This document shows positions 16,275 through 24,803 of a stretch of 33,915 bases of DNA, piece after piece; within the stretch, counting starts at the first letter, position 1; each line of letters starts with the position of its first letter. The notes under the pieces are model-generated. The model was not told the origin of the DNA, searched no databases, and saw only the letters and a program-made list of their open reading frames with translations. This DNA comes from an uncultured Candidatus Saccharibacteria bacterium (GTDB taxonomy: Bacteria; Patescibacteriota; Saccharimonadia; Saccharimonadales; Saccharimonadaceae). The position numbers and the translations under genes were made by a program. The stretch is from assembly GCA_944391325.1 (NCBI GenBank), contig CALXTC010000003.1, forward strand, positions 1 through 33,915, written 5' to 3'.

Positions 16275-16802
16275 ATGGACTGGAATGAGGTTCTAGATGC
16301 CGGAAATGTTGATGACGGAATTATTAATGTAGTGGTTGAAATCCCAGCTGGTAGCAACAATAAGATTGAGTGGCGTCGTGACCTAAAGGTTATGTCGCTA
16401 GATCGTGTTGAACCAAAGGTTTTTGCTAAGCCGACAAACTACGGCTTTATTCCGCAGACTTTGGACGAAGATGGCGATGAGCTTGATGCCTTAGTAATCA
16501 CTGACGAGCCATTGCCAACGGGCGTTTTTCTGAAGGCGCGAGTACTAGGTGTGCTAAAGTTTGTTGATGGTGGCGAGGTTGACGACAAAATCATTTGCGT
16601 GCCAGAGGATGATCGGGAGAGTGGTAATAAAATGCAGTCAATCGATGATGTCCCTGAGCAATTAAAGAAGCAAATTGCTTTCCACTTTAACCATTACAAG
16701 GACCTAAAGAAGGCTGGTACGACCGAGGTCAAGGGTATTGATGGTTATGATGAGGCGATTGCCACTATCAAAGAGGCACAGGAGCGCTGGACTAACAAAT
16801 AG
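16275..16802 (+). CDS. ppa: Inorganic pyrophosphatase
   Basis: A 175-residue family I soluble pyrophosphatase, the normal bacterial length. VEIPAGSNNKIEW, TNYGFIPQTLDEDGDELDALV (with the DxDxxD metal signature) and the later KAGTTEVKGIDGY region align with the family; the acidic metal ligands are all present. It hydrolyses pyrophosphate from tRNA charging and nucleic acid synthesis, pulling those reactions forward. AAAGGA lies about ten bases before the ATG, with an extended -10 at 16231-16239. It converges on the rel gene across a bidirectional terminator. Confidence 0.95.
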   Translation: MDWNEVLDAGNVDDGIINVVVEIPAGSNNKIEWRRDLKVMSLDRVEPKVFAKPTNYGFIPQTLDEDGDELDALVITDEPLPTGVFLKARVLGVLKFVDGGEVDDKIICVPEDDRESGNKMQSIDDVPEQLKKQIAFHFNHYKDLKKAGTTEVKGIDGYDEAIATIKEAQERWTNK

Positions 16803-16830
16803 TCTTTTATCCCAACTAAGTAATTGGTTA

Positions 16831-16859
16831 TAAATAAAGCCCCTCAGGGGCTTTATTTA
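16831..16859. terminator. Bidirectional terminator between ppa and rel
   Basis: AAATAAAGCCCC (16832-16843) pairs with GGGGCTTTATTT (16847-16858) around a TCA loop, extended by one T-A pair. It gives U-rich tails on both strands and includes the last codons of rel. Confidence 0.92.
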
Positions 16860-18340
16860 ATCGATGATTTATCGCTCTTTCTGAGTTGAGCGCGTAATTT
16901 GGCTCTAGCGTGCGATGTAAATATTTTGTTTAGCCAATCAACGTGTGGGATAACATTTCGCCTCGTGATGACCTCGACAACATCACCTGATTTAAGTGGT
17001 GTATCAAAACGAGCGATTTTACCGTTGATTTTGAAGCCGGCGGCCTTAGCGGCGACCTCGGAGTGAACCTGGTAGGCAAAATCAAGTGGCAAAGACCCGG
17101 CTGGAAGGTCGAAAATATCATTATTGGGGGTATAAACAAAGATTCGGTCCGAGAATAGGTTGACTTTAAAGGCATCGAAATCAACCTTCTCGCCCGAGCG
17201 CAATTTGCCGGCTGCTCGTTGCAGGTCTTGAATCCAACGCAAATCTGCCGGTAGTGGGGCCAGGCCGCCTGTTTTATAGGTGTCGCTAAGCTTCTGCTCG
17301 TTGTAGTGGAATGCGGCAGCAAGACCATGTTCAGCATATTCGTGCATTTGCTCGGTGCGAATTTGAAATTCAACGATTTGCCCCTCGGGCGTTTCAACGG
17401 TTGTATGAAGACTTTGATATCCATTTGGCTTTGGTCGAGAAATGTAATCCTTGATTCGTCCGGGTAATGGTTGATAGATTTGGTGCAACAAACCTAAGAC
17501 TAAATAGCAAGTCGTTACGTCGTCGACAATAATGCGCAGGGCAATTAGATCATAAATGTCGTCAATATTTTGGTGCTTAGTTAATTTTTTATGGAGCGAA
17601 TAGACTGACTTGATTCGTCCGTCGACACGGAACTTGATTCCCTCGCGAGCTAGGCGTCGACTGACCTCTTTTTTTACATCATCTAGGTTTTGCTTACTGC
17701 GCCCAATTCTTGTTTCCAGCTCGGTCTTTAGCTTTTCGTAACGTTTCGGGGCAAGGAATTTAAAGCTAAGATCCTCTATTTCAACCCGGACGCGCCCCAT
17801 ATTTAGGCGATCGGCGAGTGGCCCAAATATCTCCAGACTCTCGCGAGCCTTCTTTAATTGTTTTTCGCGAGGTTGGAATTGTAGGGTGCGTAGGTTATGT
17901 AAGCGGTCGGCTAGCTTAATGATGATGACGCGAACGTCTGCGCCAATAGCAACTAGCAACTTGGTTAGATTGTCCTTGGTGCGAGGTAGATAGGTTGTAA
18001 TATCATCGCGACCAGCCCTAGCCTTGCTAATCTTAGTGACACCATCAACTAGCAATGCCACTTCCTTGCCAAATTGTTCCTCGACGACCTTTAAATCGGT
18101 TTGAGTATCCTCGGCAACATCATGCAGTAAGCCGGCGATAACCGTATCGCGATCCATATCCCAATTAATTAGAATGCTCGCTACGGCAATTGGATGGATA
18201 ATGTAGTCTTCGCCACTAAGGCGTTTTTGGCCAGAGTGCTTGGTTGTGGCAAAGTCAAGGGCTTTTTGTATCTTGTCATAGTCGGCGGCATCAGGAAATT
18301 TTTCGTGTGCTAATTTCAAAAAATCCTGTGCCTGCTTCAT
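16853..18340 (-). CDS. rel: (p)ppGpp synthetase/hydrolase, Rel/SpoT family, short form
   Basis: A 495-residue stringent-response enzyme. The HD hydrolase domain (about 30-190) has HS at 35-36, HDVAED at 73-78 and LADRLHNLRTL at 143-153. The synthetase domain (about 215-350) has GRIKSVYSLHKK, DIYDLIALRI, KPNGYQSLHTT and FQIRTEQMHEYAEHG. A TGS domain follows (about 392-456). Both active sites look intact, so the enzyme is probably bifunctional. The C-terminal helical, zinc-finger/RIS and ACT domains of full-length RelA/SpoT (about 700+ residues) are absent; the protein ends about 40 residues after TGS. The ATG at 18340 follows an extended -10 at leaderless distance. Confidence 0.94.
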   Translation of the reverse strand: MKQAQDFLKLAHEKFPDAADYDKIQKALDFATTKHSGQKRLSGEDYIIHPIAVASILINWDMDRDTVIAGLLHDVAEDTQTDLKVVEEQFGKEVALLVDGVTKISKARAGRDDITTYLPRTKDNLTKLLVAIGADVRVIIIKLADRLHNLRTLQFQPREKQLKKARESLEIFGPLADRLNMGRVRVEIEDLSFKFLAPKRYEKLKTELETRIGRSKQNLDDVKKEVSRRLAREGIKFRVDGRIKSVYSLHKKLTKHQNIDDIYDLIALRIIVDDVTTCYLVLGLLHQIYQPLPGRIKDYISRPKPNGYQSLHTTVETPEGQIVEFQIRTEQMHEYAEHGLAAAFHYNEQKLSDTYKTGGLAPLPADLRWIQDLQRAAGKLRSGEKVDFDAFKVNLFSDRIFVYTPNNDIFDLPAGSLPLDFAYQVHSEVAAKAAGFKINGKIARFDTPLKSGDVVEVITRRNVIPHVDWLNKIFTSHARAKLRAQLRKSDKSSIK

Positions 18341-18356
18341 TACTAATATTGTAGCA
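18338..18356 (-). promoter_or_regulatory. Extended -10 promoter, leaderless rel
   Basis: On the minus strand TGcTACAAT spans 18356-18348, ending seven bases before the ATG (18340-18338). Transcription would start at or one base from the ATG. Confidence 0.6.
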
Positions 18357-18360
18357 TTAA

Positions 18361-19446
<1,086 letters not shown>

Positions 19447-19458
19447 TTTGAGTCTATC

Positions 19459-19490
19459 GGCCTAGACCGTCACTGTGTCTAGGCCACTTT
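19459..19490 (+). terminator. Hairpin after gap
   Basis: GGCCTAGAC (19459-19467) pairs perfectly with GTCTAGGCC (19477-19485) around a 9-base loop, followed by ACTTT. It is probably a weak or partial terminator between gap and rpiB. Confidence 0.65.
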
Positions 19491-19506
19491 AGGAGATTAA
19501 TATAAT

Positions 19507-19965
19507 ATGCGTGTTTATTTGGGTGCTGATCATCAGGGATACTATTTAAAGAATAAAATTCGTGATTATTTAACTAAGAACGGATATCAGATCACCGATT
19601 ATAGTAGCGAAGAACTAAACCCCGATGACGATTTTCCACAATACGCTAAGGCTGCAGCTAGCCGAGTTGTCGACGAGGAAGATGATACGGATGTGGCGAT
19701 TCTTATCTGTGGTGGAGGCCAGGGCATGGCTATGGCAGCCAACCGAATTAAGGGCGTGCGAGCTATAGTCGCCTCATCGGTTTCTGATGCGCATTACGGT
19801 CGTAATGATAATGATGCTAATGTACTGTGTTTGCCGGCACGCATCCTGGATAAACAATGGAACGAGGCGCTGTGGCAAGATATCGTTGACGCCTTTCTGA
19901 AAACTCCATTTGCTGGGGCGGAGCGCTATATTAGGCGTAACCGTGAGCTTGACGAGCTGGCTTAA
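19507..19965 (+). CDS. rpiB: Ribose-5-phosphate isomerase B
   Basis: A 152-residue RpiB/LacAB-family sugar isomerase. It shows VYLGADHQGYYLK at the N-terminus, the active-site Cys in ILICGGGQGMAMAANRIKGVRA, and NDNDANVLCLPARIL, matching the family's HNDANVL region. It interconverts ribose 5-phosphate and ribulose 5-phosphate. The start is fixed by the family N-terminus and by AGGAG (19491-19495) eleven bases upstream. Fourteen bases separate it from the rpe-like gene, whose product would use the same ribulose 5-phosphate. Confidence 0.92.
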   Translation: MRVYLGADHQGYYLKNKIRDYLTKNGYQITDYSSEELNPDDDFPQYAKAAASRVVDEEDDTDVAILICGGGQGMAMAANRIKGVRAIVASSVSDAHYGRNDNDANVLCLPARILDKQWNEALWQDIVDAFLKTPFAGAERYIRRNRELDELA

Positions 19966-19967
19966 TG

Positions 19968-19982
19968 TAAAATACTTGTATG
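19968..19982 (+). promoter_or_regulatory. -10 box, leaderless rpe-like gene
   Basis: TAAAAT (19968-19973) lies six bases before ATG 19980, so transcription would start on the ATG. TTGACG occurs at 19949-19954, but the 13-base spacer is too short for a standard -35. Confidence 0.45.
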
Positions 19983-20645
19983 ACCATTATTGCTCCAACT
20001 ATTACAACGAATGATCCATCTCTTTATTCTCGGCGCCTAGATGACTTTTTGCGGTTTGCTCCTCGTATTCAAATCGATATTACTGATGGCCAATTTGCCC
20101 CTAGCCAGACGCTTAACTTAAATCAACTATATTGGCCAGCTGCTAGCGATCGTAATTGTGCGATAGATTTACATCTAATGATCGGCAATCCATTGAATTG
20201 GTTGGATCAGATAGTTTCACTGGTGCCAGACAAGGTAATTTTACATGCTGAATGTGTCGATGCTGCCGAGAATCTGCCCAAAATGTTCAACCATTTCAGG
20301 AAGTTTGGCATATCTCCTGGTTTGGCGTTGTTGCCTCAAACTAATGCAATGGATGTAGCGGCGTTGATTTCACTAGTTGATAGCGTGTTGATTTTTGGCG
20401 GGAGTCTAGGTTATCAAGGCGGAGTAGCCGATTTAAGCCAACTAGACAAAGTTCCCTATGTCAAACAAATCAATCAAGCAGCCACTATCGAGTGGGATGG
20501 CGGGGCAAATTTAAGTAATATTTCTACTATTGTGAGGGCTGGCGTCGACCAAATTAATGTAGGCAGTGCCATTTCGTCAGCCGACGATGTTCGTGGTGCC
20601 TATGAAGCTTTAGTTAATGCAGTAAACCAAATCGATTCGTACTAA
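19980..20645 (+). CDS. rpe: Ribulose-phosphate 3-epimerase-like protein
   Basis: A 221-residue TIM-barrel protein of Rpe length. IAPTITTND, QIDITDGQFAP, DLHLMIGNP, SPGLALLPQTN and TIEWDGGANLSN match the family in order. Of the four metal ligands, the Asp of the IDITDG strand, the His of DLHLM and the Asp of WDGG are kept, but the first His (HVDVMDG in typical enzymes) is Gln, and the usual VNPGFGGQ loop is FGGSLGYQGG. It may epimerise ribulose 5-phosphate to xylulose 5-phosphate with altered metal binding, or have drifted to another sugar phosphate. It follows rpiB directly. Confidence 0.75.
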   Translation: MTIIAPTITTNDPSLYSRRLDDFLRFAPRIQIDITDGQFAPSQTLNLNQLYWPAASDRNCAIDLHLMIGNPLNWLDQIVSLVPDKVILHAECVDAAENLPKMFNHFRKFGISPGLALLPQTNAMDVAALISLVDSVLIFGGSLGYQGGVADLSQLDKVPYVKQINQAATIEWDGGANLSNISTIVRAGVDQINVGSAISSADDVRGAYEALVNAVNQIDSY

Positions 20646-20663
20646 AGCGTCTATGGTTATTTA

Positions 20664-20681
20664 TGTTAGAATAGAGATATG
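20664..20681 (+). promoter_or_regulatory. Extended -10 promoter, leaderless pilB
   Basis: TGtTAGAAT (20664-20672) ends six bases before ATG 20679, so transcription is predicted to begin exactly at the ATG. Confidence 0.6.
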
Positions 20682-22358
20682 GACGACGAGGTAGAACGTC
20701 AAAATAGGTTTCGTGAGGTAGACGAGAATAGCACTGCGAAACGGGCGGGTATTTTGGGTGTTGAATATCTCGACCTGCGCGATAAAGATGCGACTTTACC
20801 CTTGATTAATGATGTAATGGAAATACCGGAAATGTACCGGTATCGCATGGTGCCACTGCAAAAGGGCGATTACACTCATCCGACGGTATACGGCATTACA
20901 TTATCGACGCCAGAATCGCGGTTGCGCGAACTGAATCAGCAGGCCGAGAAGAATTCCGAGAGTGTTTCGTATCGGCTAATATCGGATTCGTCATTTCGCA
21001 ATATTATGCGTCGATTTGATCCGCCTAAGGACGTTGTTTATCATAACGTGGAGATTTCGTCGGATGGCGACAGCTCAACACTAAAAAAGGTTAGTGTCGA
21101 GTTAGAGCATGTTCGACCCGACGATATTTTAAATTACCTAATTCTGCAGGCAGATAAACTAAACGCCTCGGATATTCATCTAGAAACTCAGCGAGATAGT
21201 GTGCGAGTTCGTTTTCGTATCGATGGAACGCTCCACCCAATTGCAACATTGTCGCCCAACAAATATCGTGTTTTATTTAGTTCAATTGCCAGTGCCTCTA
21301 ACCTATCGACAGCGGCCAACGAGGCTCAGTCTGGGCATATAGTTCGGGAGATCGGCGAGTTGCGTCGCTCATTCCATTTAGTTAATGACAAGGGCGAAGA
21401 GATCCCAGTTAGCGACAAAAATGATGATCATATATTAAACATGCGTATTGAAACCGTTCCGACTAGTTATGGTCAGGATGCAGTAATTCGCCTATTCAAT
21501 TTTCGCCAAGATATGTTGCAGCTGGATGTCTTGGGCTTGGATGATGTGGAGATGCGCGAATTCAAGGAAATTATTTCACACCCTCATGGTATGGTCATGG
21601 TGGTCGGTCCCACTGGATCTGGTAAATCAACAACTTTGTTTAGCATTGTGAATGCCCTAAATGATCCGACTCGTAAACTGATAACGCTAGAAGATCCCAT
21701 TGAGTTTGATATCCCAGGCGTTACGCAAATACCCGTCGATACGACTCGTGGTCAAACTTTTGCTGATAACGTTCGCACTATATTACGCCTCGATCCTGAC
21801 GTGGTGATGGTTGGCGAGATTCGCGACGTTGATACGGCTAAAACGGCAATTCAGGCCGCTATTACCGGGCATTTATTGTTGGCCACCTTTCACGCCCAGG
21901 ATGCGGCTGCGGCGTTTGCTAGGTTGGTTGATATGATTGGCATTAATCCAGTCTTTACCTCAGCCATCCGGGTAGTAATTGGCCAGCGCCTAGTTTGCAA
22001 ATTAGATCCAGATACTAAAATCGAGTATGAACCAGACGAAATGACCAAACAGTGGATTCGCAAGACCTTAGCCAACATTCCAGATGATCAAAAACCGAAT
22101 CTAGATAATATCCGGTTGTGGCGACCAGGTAAATCTGATGCAAATCCATTTGGCTATCGAGGGCGAACTGTTCTGATGGAGCAGTTGATTATGTCTGAGG
22201 AAATTGCCAGGTTTATCAGTGGTGAGGTGAAGGACGTCAACGCCGCCGCCATTGCTGCGACGGCAAAGCGTGATGGCATGATAACAATGCTACAAAAGGG
22301 CGTGCTAAAGGCCTTGGCTGGCGAAACTACGCTAGAGGAAGTTAATAGGGTTTTGTAA
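20679..22358 (+). CDS. pilB: Type IV pilus assembly / type II secretion ATPase
   Basis: A 559-residue GspE/PilB ATPase. An N-terminal MshEN-like region (about 1-140) is followed by the ATPase core: LILQADKLNASDIHLE, Walker A GPTGSGKST (about 310-318), the Asp box ITLEDPIEFDIPGVTQ, Walker B DPDVVMVGEIRD and the His box TGHLLLATFHAQD. The C-terminal zinc site of most PilB/GspE proteins is missing: the QRLVCKLDPDTKIEYEP segment has only one of the four cysteines. It powers pilin polymerisation at the inner face of the membrane. The platform protein, pilins and PilT are not in this window, so the gene is isolated from the usual cluster. Confidence 0.92.
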   Translation: MDDEVERQNRFREVDENSTAKRAGILGVEYLDLRDKDATLPLINDVMEIPEMYRYRMVPLQKGDYTHPTVYGITLSTPESRLRELNQQAEKNSESVSYRLISDSSFRNIMRRFDPPKDVVYHNVEISSDGDSSTLKKVSVELEHVRPDDILNYLILQADKLNASDIHLETQRDSVRVRFRIDGTLHPIATLSPNKYRVLFSSIASASNLSTAANEAQSGHIVREIGELRRSFHLVNDKGEEIPVSDKNDDHILNMRIETVPTSYGQDAVIRLFNFRQDMLQLDVLGLDDVEMREFKEIISHPHGMVMVVGPTGSGKSTTLFSIVNALNDPTRKLITLEDPIEFDIPGVTQIPVDTTRGQTFADNVRTILRLDPDVVMVGEIRDVDTAKTAIQAAITGHLLLATFHAQDAAAAFARLVDMIGINPVFTSAIRVVIGQRLVCKLDPDTKIEYEPDEMTKQWIRKTLANIPDDQKPNLDNIRLWRPGKSDANPFGYRGRTVLMEQLIMSEEIARFISGEVKDVNAAAIAATAKRDGMITMLQKGVLKALAGETTLEEVNRVL

Positions 22359-22371
22359 AATCTGCAAAGTG

Positions 22372-22413
22372 TGGTAGGATATAGAAAAGTTAAGGAATTC
22401 TAATTATTAGGAG
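22372..22413 (+). promoter_or_regulatory. rplS promoter and ribosome site
   Basis: TGgTAGGAT (22372-22380) is an extended -10. The leader of about 31 bases includes AGGAG (22409-22413), four bases before ATG 22418. Confidence 0.5.
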
Positions 22414-22417
22414 TGCT

Positions 22418-22936
22418 ATGAGTGATTTAGTGAAAGAGATTTCCGACGCCCAGAAAAAGCCAGCTGTGGTCGATGTCCGCAGTGGTGATACTGTTCGCGT
22501 CTATCAGAAAATTCAAGAGGGCAACAAGAGTCGTATTCAGATGTTCGAGGGCGTGGTTATTCGTACAGATCGCAAGAACTCGTCTACCAGTCGCATTACC
22601 GTTCGCCGTATTGCCTCTGGTGTCGGTGTTGAAAAGTCATATCTGTTGCATTCTCCATTGGTGGAAAAGGTCGAGGTTATCAAGCGTGGTAAGGTACGAC
22701 GCAATTATCTATCATACCTACGCAATCGCTTTGGCAAGTCGGCTCGCTTAGTCAGCAAGGCGTTTGACAAGAGCATCAATGACATCCACGATGAAGCAGC
22801 AGAGTCTGCTGAGGCTGAGGCTAAGGCAGAGGCTAAAGCTGCTGCAGAGGCCAAGGCTGCTGAAAAGGCTGCGGCTCAAGCTGAGTTGGATGCCAAGGCT
22901 GCCGAGGTGGCTGCTCGCCATGAAGAGAACAAATAG
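22418..22936 (+). CDS. rplS: Ribosomal protein L19 with Ala/Glu/Lys tail
   Basis: A 172-residue protein. Residues 1-112 are a normal L19 (GDTVRVYQKIQEGNKSRIQ, FEGVVIR, SGVGVEKSYLLHSP, GKVRRNYLSYLRN). Residues about 113-172 are an added helical tail of repeated AEAKAEA-type units, encoded by near-repeated GCTGAGGCTAAGG blocks (about 22800-22915). L19 sits at the subunit interface of the large ribosomal subunit; the tail is not part of the core fold. The 3' end overlaps the next gene's start by 17 bases, so the tail's DNA also carries the initiation region of rnhB. Confidence 0.96.
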   Translation: MSDLVKEISDAQKKPAVVDVRSGDTVRVYQKIQEGNKSRIQMFEGVVIRTDRKNSSTSRITVRRIASGVGVEKSYLLHSPLVEKVEVIKRGKVRRNYLSYLRNRFGKSARLVSKAFDKSINDIHDEAAESAEAEAKAEAKAAAEAKAAEKAAAQAELDAKAAEVAARHEENK

Positions 22937-23891
22937 TCACATAACGGTTGGTATAGATGAAGTAGGGCGCGGTCCATGGGCCGGCCCTTTATTAGTGTCG
23001 GCAGCAGCACTAGACATGTCGCAGACTTACTGTGGTCTGGATGACAGCAAAAAGCTGACTAAAAAGCGTCGCTCTGCCATGGCTATATATATCAAGCAGC
23101 AGGCCCTGGGGATAGGGCTAGGTTGGGTCGATGTTAACGAGCTGGATCAATTGGGCATGACCAAGAGTTTGAAACTTGGAGCTAGACGAGCGTTCAGTCA
23201 GTTGCCAATTAACGTACAAACAGATGCGGCTCAGATCGTTATAGATGGCAACATCCTCATGCTAGATGACTCGCGCGCAATAGCAGTGGTTAAGGCTGAC
23301 GCTAAGGTTCAGGCGGTCTCGGCGGCTTCAATTGTGGCGAAAGTGGCTAGGGACAGCTATATGGCTCAGTTAGATAGAGTCTTTCCTGGGTATGGTTTTG
23401 CTAAACATGCTGGTTATGGCACTAAACAGCATTTAGAAGCTCTTGGCCAATTGGGTGTTATACAGGGTGTCCACCGAAGTAGTTTTGCGCCGATCAAACG
23501 ATTACTCGGGGATGATACTGACAACCAATCTGTTCGTCCAGTTGAACAAACGGCTGGCCGGATTGCTGAGAGCGTGGCTGCGGAGTATCTGGCTTCTTGC
23601 GGATTTACTATAGTTGAACGTAATTGGAAGACCAAGTTGTGTGAAATAGATATTGTAGCGGTAAAGGATAAGACGATATATTTTGTCGAGGTGAAATATC
23701 GTAGCAATAATGCCTGTGGGGATGGTGTAGAGGCTATTACTGCCCGAAAACAAAAACAGATGCGGTTTGCTGCCGAGATATACCTGCATGACCACCCGGA
23801 AACTAATCGTGGCTATTCGCCAGCGCTGTTAGCAGTGTCATTATTGGGGCGTAGCCCAACTGTAGATCAACTGATTGACGTTGACTATTAA
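22920..23891 (+). CDS. rnhB: RNase HII fused to a YraN-type nuclease-like domain
   Basis: A 323-residue protein with two domains in one frame. Residues about 8-200 are RNase HII: VGIDEVGRGPWAGPL (the Asp-Glu-Gly of the active site), GLDDSKKLT, then AQIVIDG and VKADAKVQAVSAASIVAKVARD, and a YGFAKHAGYGTKQHLEAL end. Residues about 213-323 are a UPF0102/YraN domain: AAEYLASCGF, VERNWKTKLCEIDIVAVKD and FVEVKYRSN, the PD-(D/E)xK-like Glu-Asp-Glu-x-Lys set. RNase HII removes ribonucleotides from DNA; YraN proteins are putative DNA-processing factors. Upstream in-frame Met codons lie within rplS in another frame and were rejected. ATG 22920 overlaps the rplS end, which suggests translational coupling. 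Confidence 0.93.
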   Translation: MKRTNSHITVGIDEVGRGPWAGPLLVSAAALDMSQTYCGLDDSKKLTKKRRSAMAIYIKQQALGIGLGWVDVNELDQLGMTKSLKLGARRAFSQLPINVQTDAAQIVIDGNILMLDDSRAIAVVKADAKVQAVSAASIVAKVARDSYMAQLDRVFPGYGFAKHAGYGTKQHLEALGQLGVIQGVHRSSFAPIKRLLGDDTDNQSVRPVEQTAGRIAESVAAEYLASCGFTIVERNWKTKLCEIDIVAVKDKTIYFVEVKYRSNNACGDGVEAITARKQKQMRFAAEIYLHDHPETNRGYSPALLAVSLLGRSPTVDQLIDVDY

Positions 23892-23915
23892 TGTATTGTC
23901 AACTTGCTACTTCAG

Positions 23916-23959
23916 TGGTAGGATAATGAGGGCTTTTGTCAGTACCTATTGATTGGAGA
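23916..23959 (+). promoter_or_regulatory. Promoter and ribosome site of the CYTH-like gene
   Basis: TGgTAGGAT (23916-23924), the same nine bases as in the rplS promoter, precedes a leader of about 33 bases with GGAGA (23955-23959), four bases before ATG 23964. Confidence 0.5.
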
Positions 23960-23963
23960 ATCT

Positions 23964-24740
23964 ATGTTTAGGAATATCTCTAAAGTACCGGCGGTCGGTG
24001 TTCTGCCAGGGAGTGTTGTGCCTGTTCCAAACTCACAACCCAAGGTGTCGAATCGTGAGTGGATGCTGAGCCACTCGGTAGTATCAACCAAAGAGTGTGA
24101 ACTAACGGTTCTAGCAACGGAGGAACTACTTAAGGAGATTGCCCGACTGTCGGATTCGAAGCTGGGCAATGAGCGGTTGAAGCCGACGCACATTGTCGAT
24201 ATGTATGTCGATGCTGGCAAGCGACCGATTCGCGACAAGTTTCGCTATCTTCATCGTGATGGCGAGGGTGGTCAGTACTTGCGTGTTCGCAAAGAAGCGA
24301 TTAGCGATGACCCGATGGATCGAGGGCTTTGGGTCAAAACTACCGATACGTTGACTTACGACGAGTATATTGCCGAGCAACCGACCTTCCCTAACTCGAG
24401 GGGGAAGGATTTGACGGTTAGGAAGGATCGTTACAAGATCCTGGTCGACGGTCGATTGGCGCATGTCTATGTCTATCATGGTCGTCTGTGTGGTCTGGTG
24501 ACGGTATCGTTCCGTGGTCTTACGCCGAAAACGCGTGCTGAGCTGCGTGATGATATCTCCACGACGGACAACACTAAGTCGATTCATCGTCTTTGCATTG
24601 ACCCTAACGATGCTGAGGTGATGCTAAACGGATGTCGACTGGCTGGCCATTCTTATGGTGAACTTGCGGCAGATTTGGCCAACGCTGGCTACATTAAGTT
24701 GCAACCCAGGAAATTCGGCTTGCGTGATAGGGCGCGTTAG
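23964..24740 (+). CDS. Divergent CYTH-like (triphosphate tunnel) protein
   Basis: A 258-residue protein started at ATG 23964, which has GGAGA four bases upstream. The order of short motifs resembles the CYTH fold: ECEL (44-47, for ExExK), THIVDMYVD (75-83), YLRVRKE (105-111), LWVKTTD (122-128), then KDRYKILVDG and HVYVYHGRLCGLVTVSF (154-183, for KxRY..., VDxFxGxLxGL...EvEF). Several acidic residues that bind metal in CYTH phosphatases are replaced (VYVY for VDxF, TVSF for EVEF). It may bind a nucleotide or triphosphate without hydrolysing it. The last 70 residues do not match anything I recognise. The family call is tentative. Confidence 0.5.
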   Translation: MFRNISKVPAVGVLPGSVVPVPNSQPKVSNREWMLSHSVVSTKECELTVLATEELLKEIARLSDSKLGNERLKPTHIVDMYVDAGKRPIRDKFRYLHRDGEGGQYLRVRKEAISDDPMDRGLWVKTTDTLTYDEYIAEQPTFPNSRGKDLTVRKDRYKILVDGRLAHVYVYHGRLCGLVTVSFRGLTPKTRAELRDDISTTDNTKSIHRLCIDPNDAEVMLNGCRLAGHSYGELAADLANAGYIKLQPRKFGLRDRAR

Positions 24741-24759
24741 TCGTACCGAGCAAGAGCCT

Positions 24760-24784
24760 GCGGCCCCTACGGGGGCCGCTTTTC
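24760..24784 (+). terminator. Strong terminator with C(TACG)G tetraloop
   Basis: GCGGCCCC (24760-24767) pairs with GGGGCCGC (24772-24779) closed by a TACG tetraloop, followed by TTTT. It ends the CYTH-like transcript; the aminopeptidase gene converges just beyond. Confidence 0.92.
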
Positions 24785-24803
24785 ACATCTAGCTAACTCA
24801 GGG

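Noticed and set aside
19501-19506. TATAAT directly before the rpiB ATG
   Set aside because: Transcription from it would start at about 19513, inside the gene, and no later start codon keeps the RpiB N-terminus. AGGAG at 19491-19495 explains initiation better.
22764-22919. N-terminal Arg/Leu-rich extension of the RNase HII frame
   Set aside because: It is the L19 Ala/Glu/Lys tail read in another frame; RNase HII homology begins right after ATG 22920.
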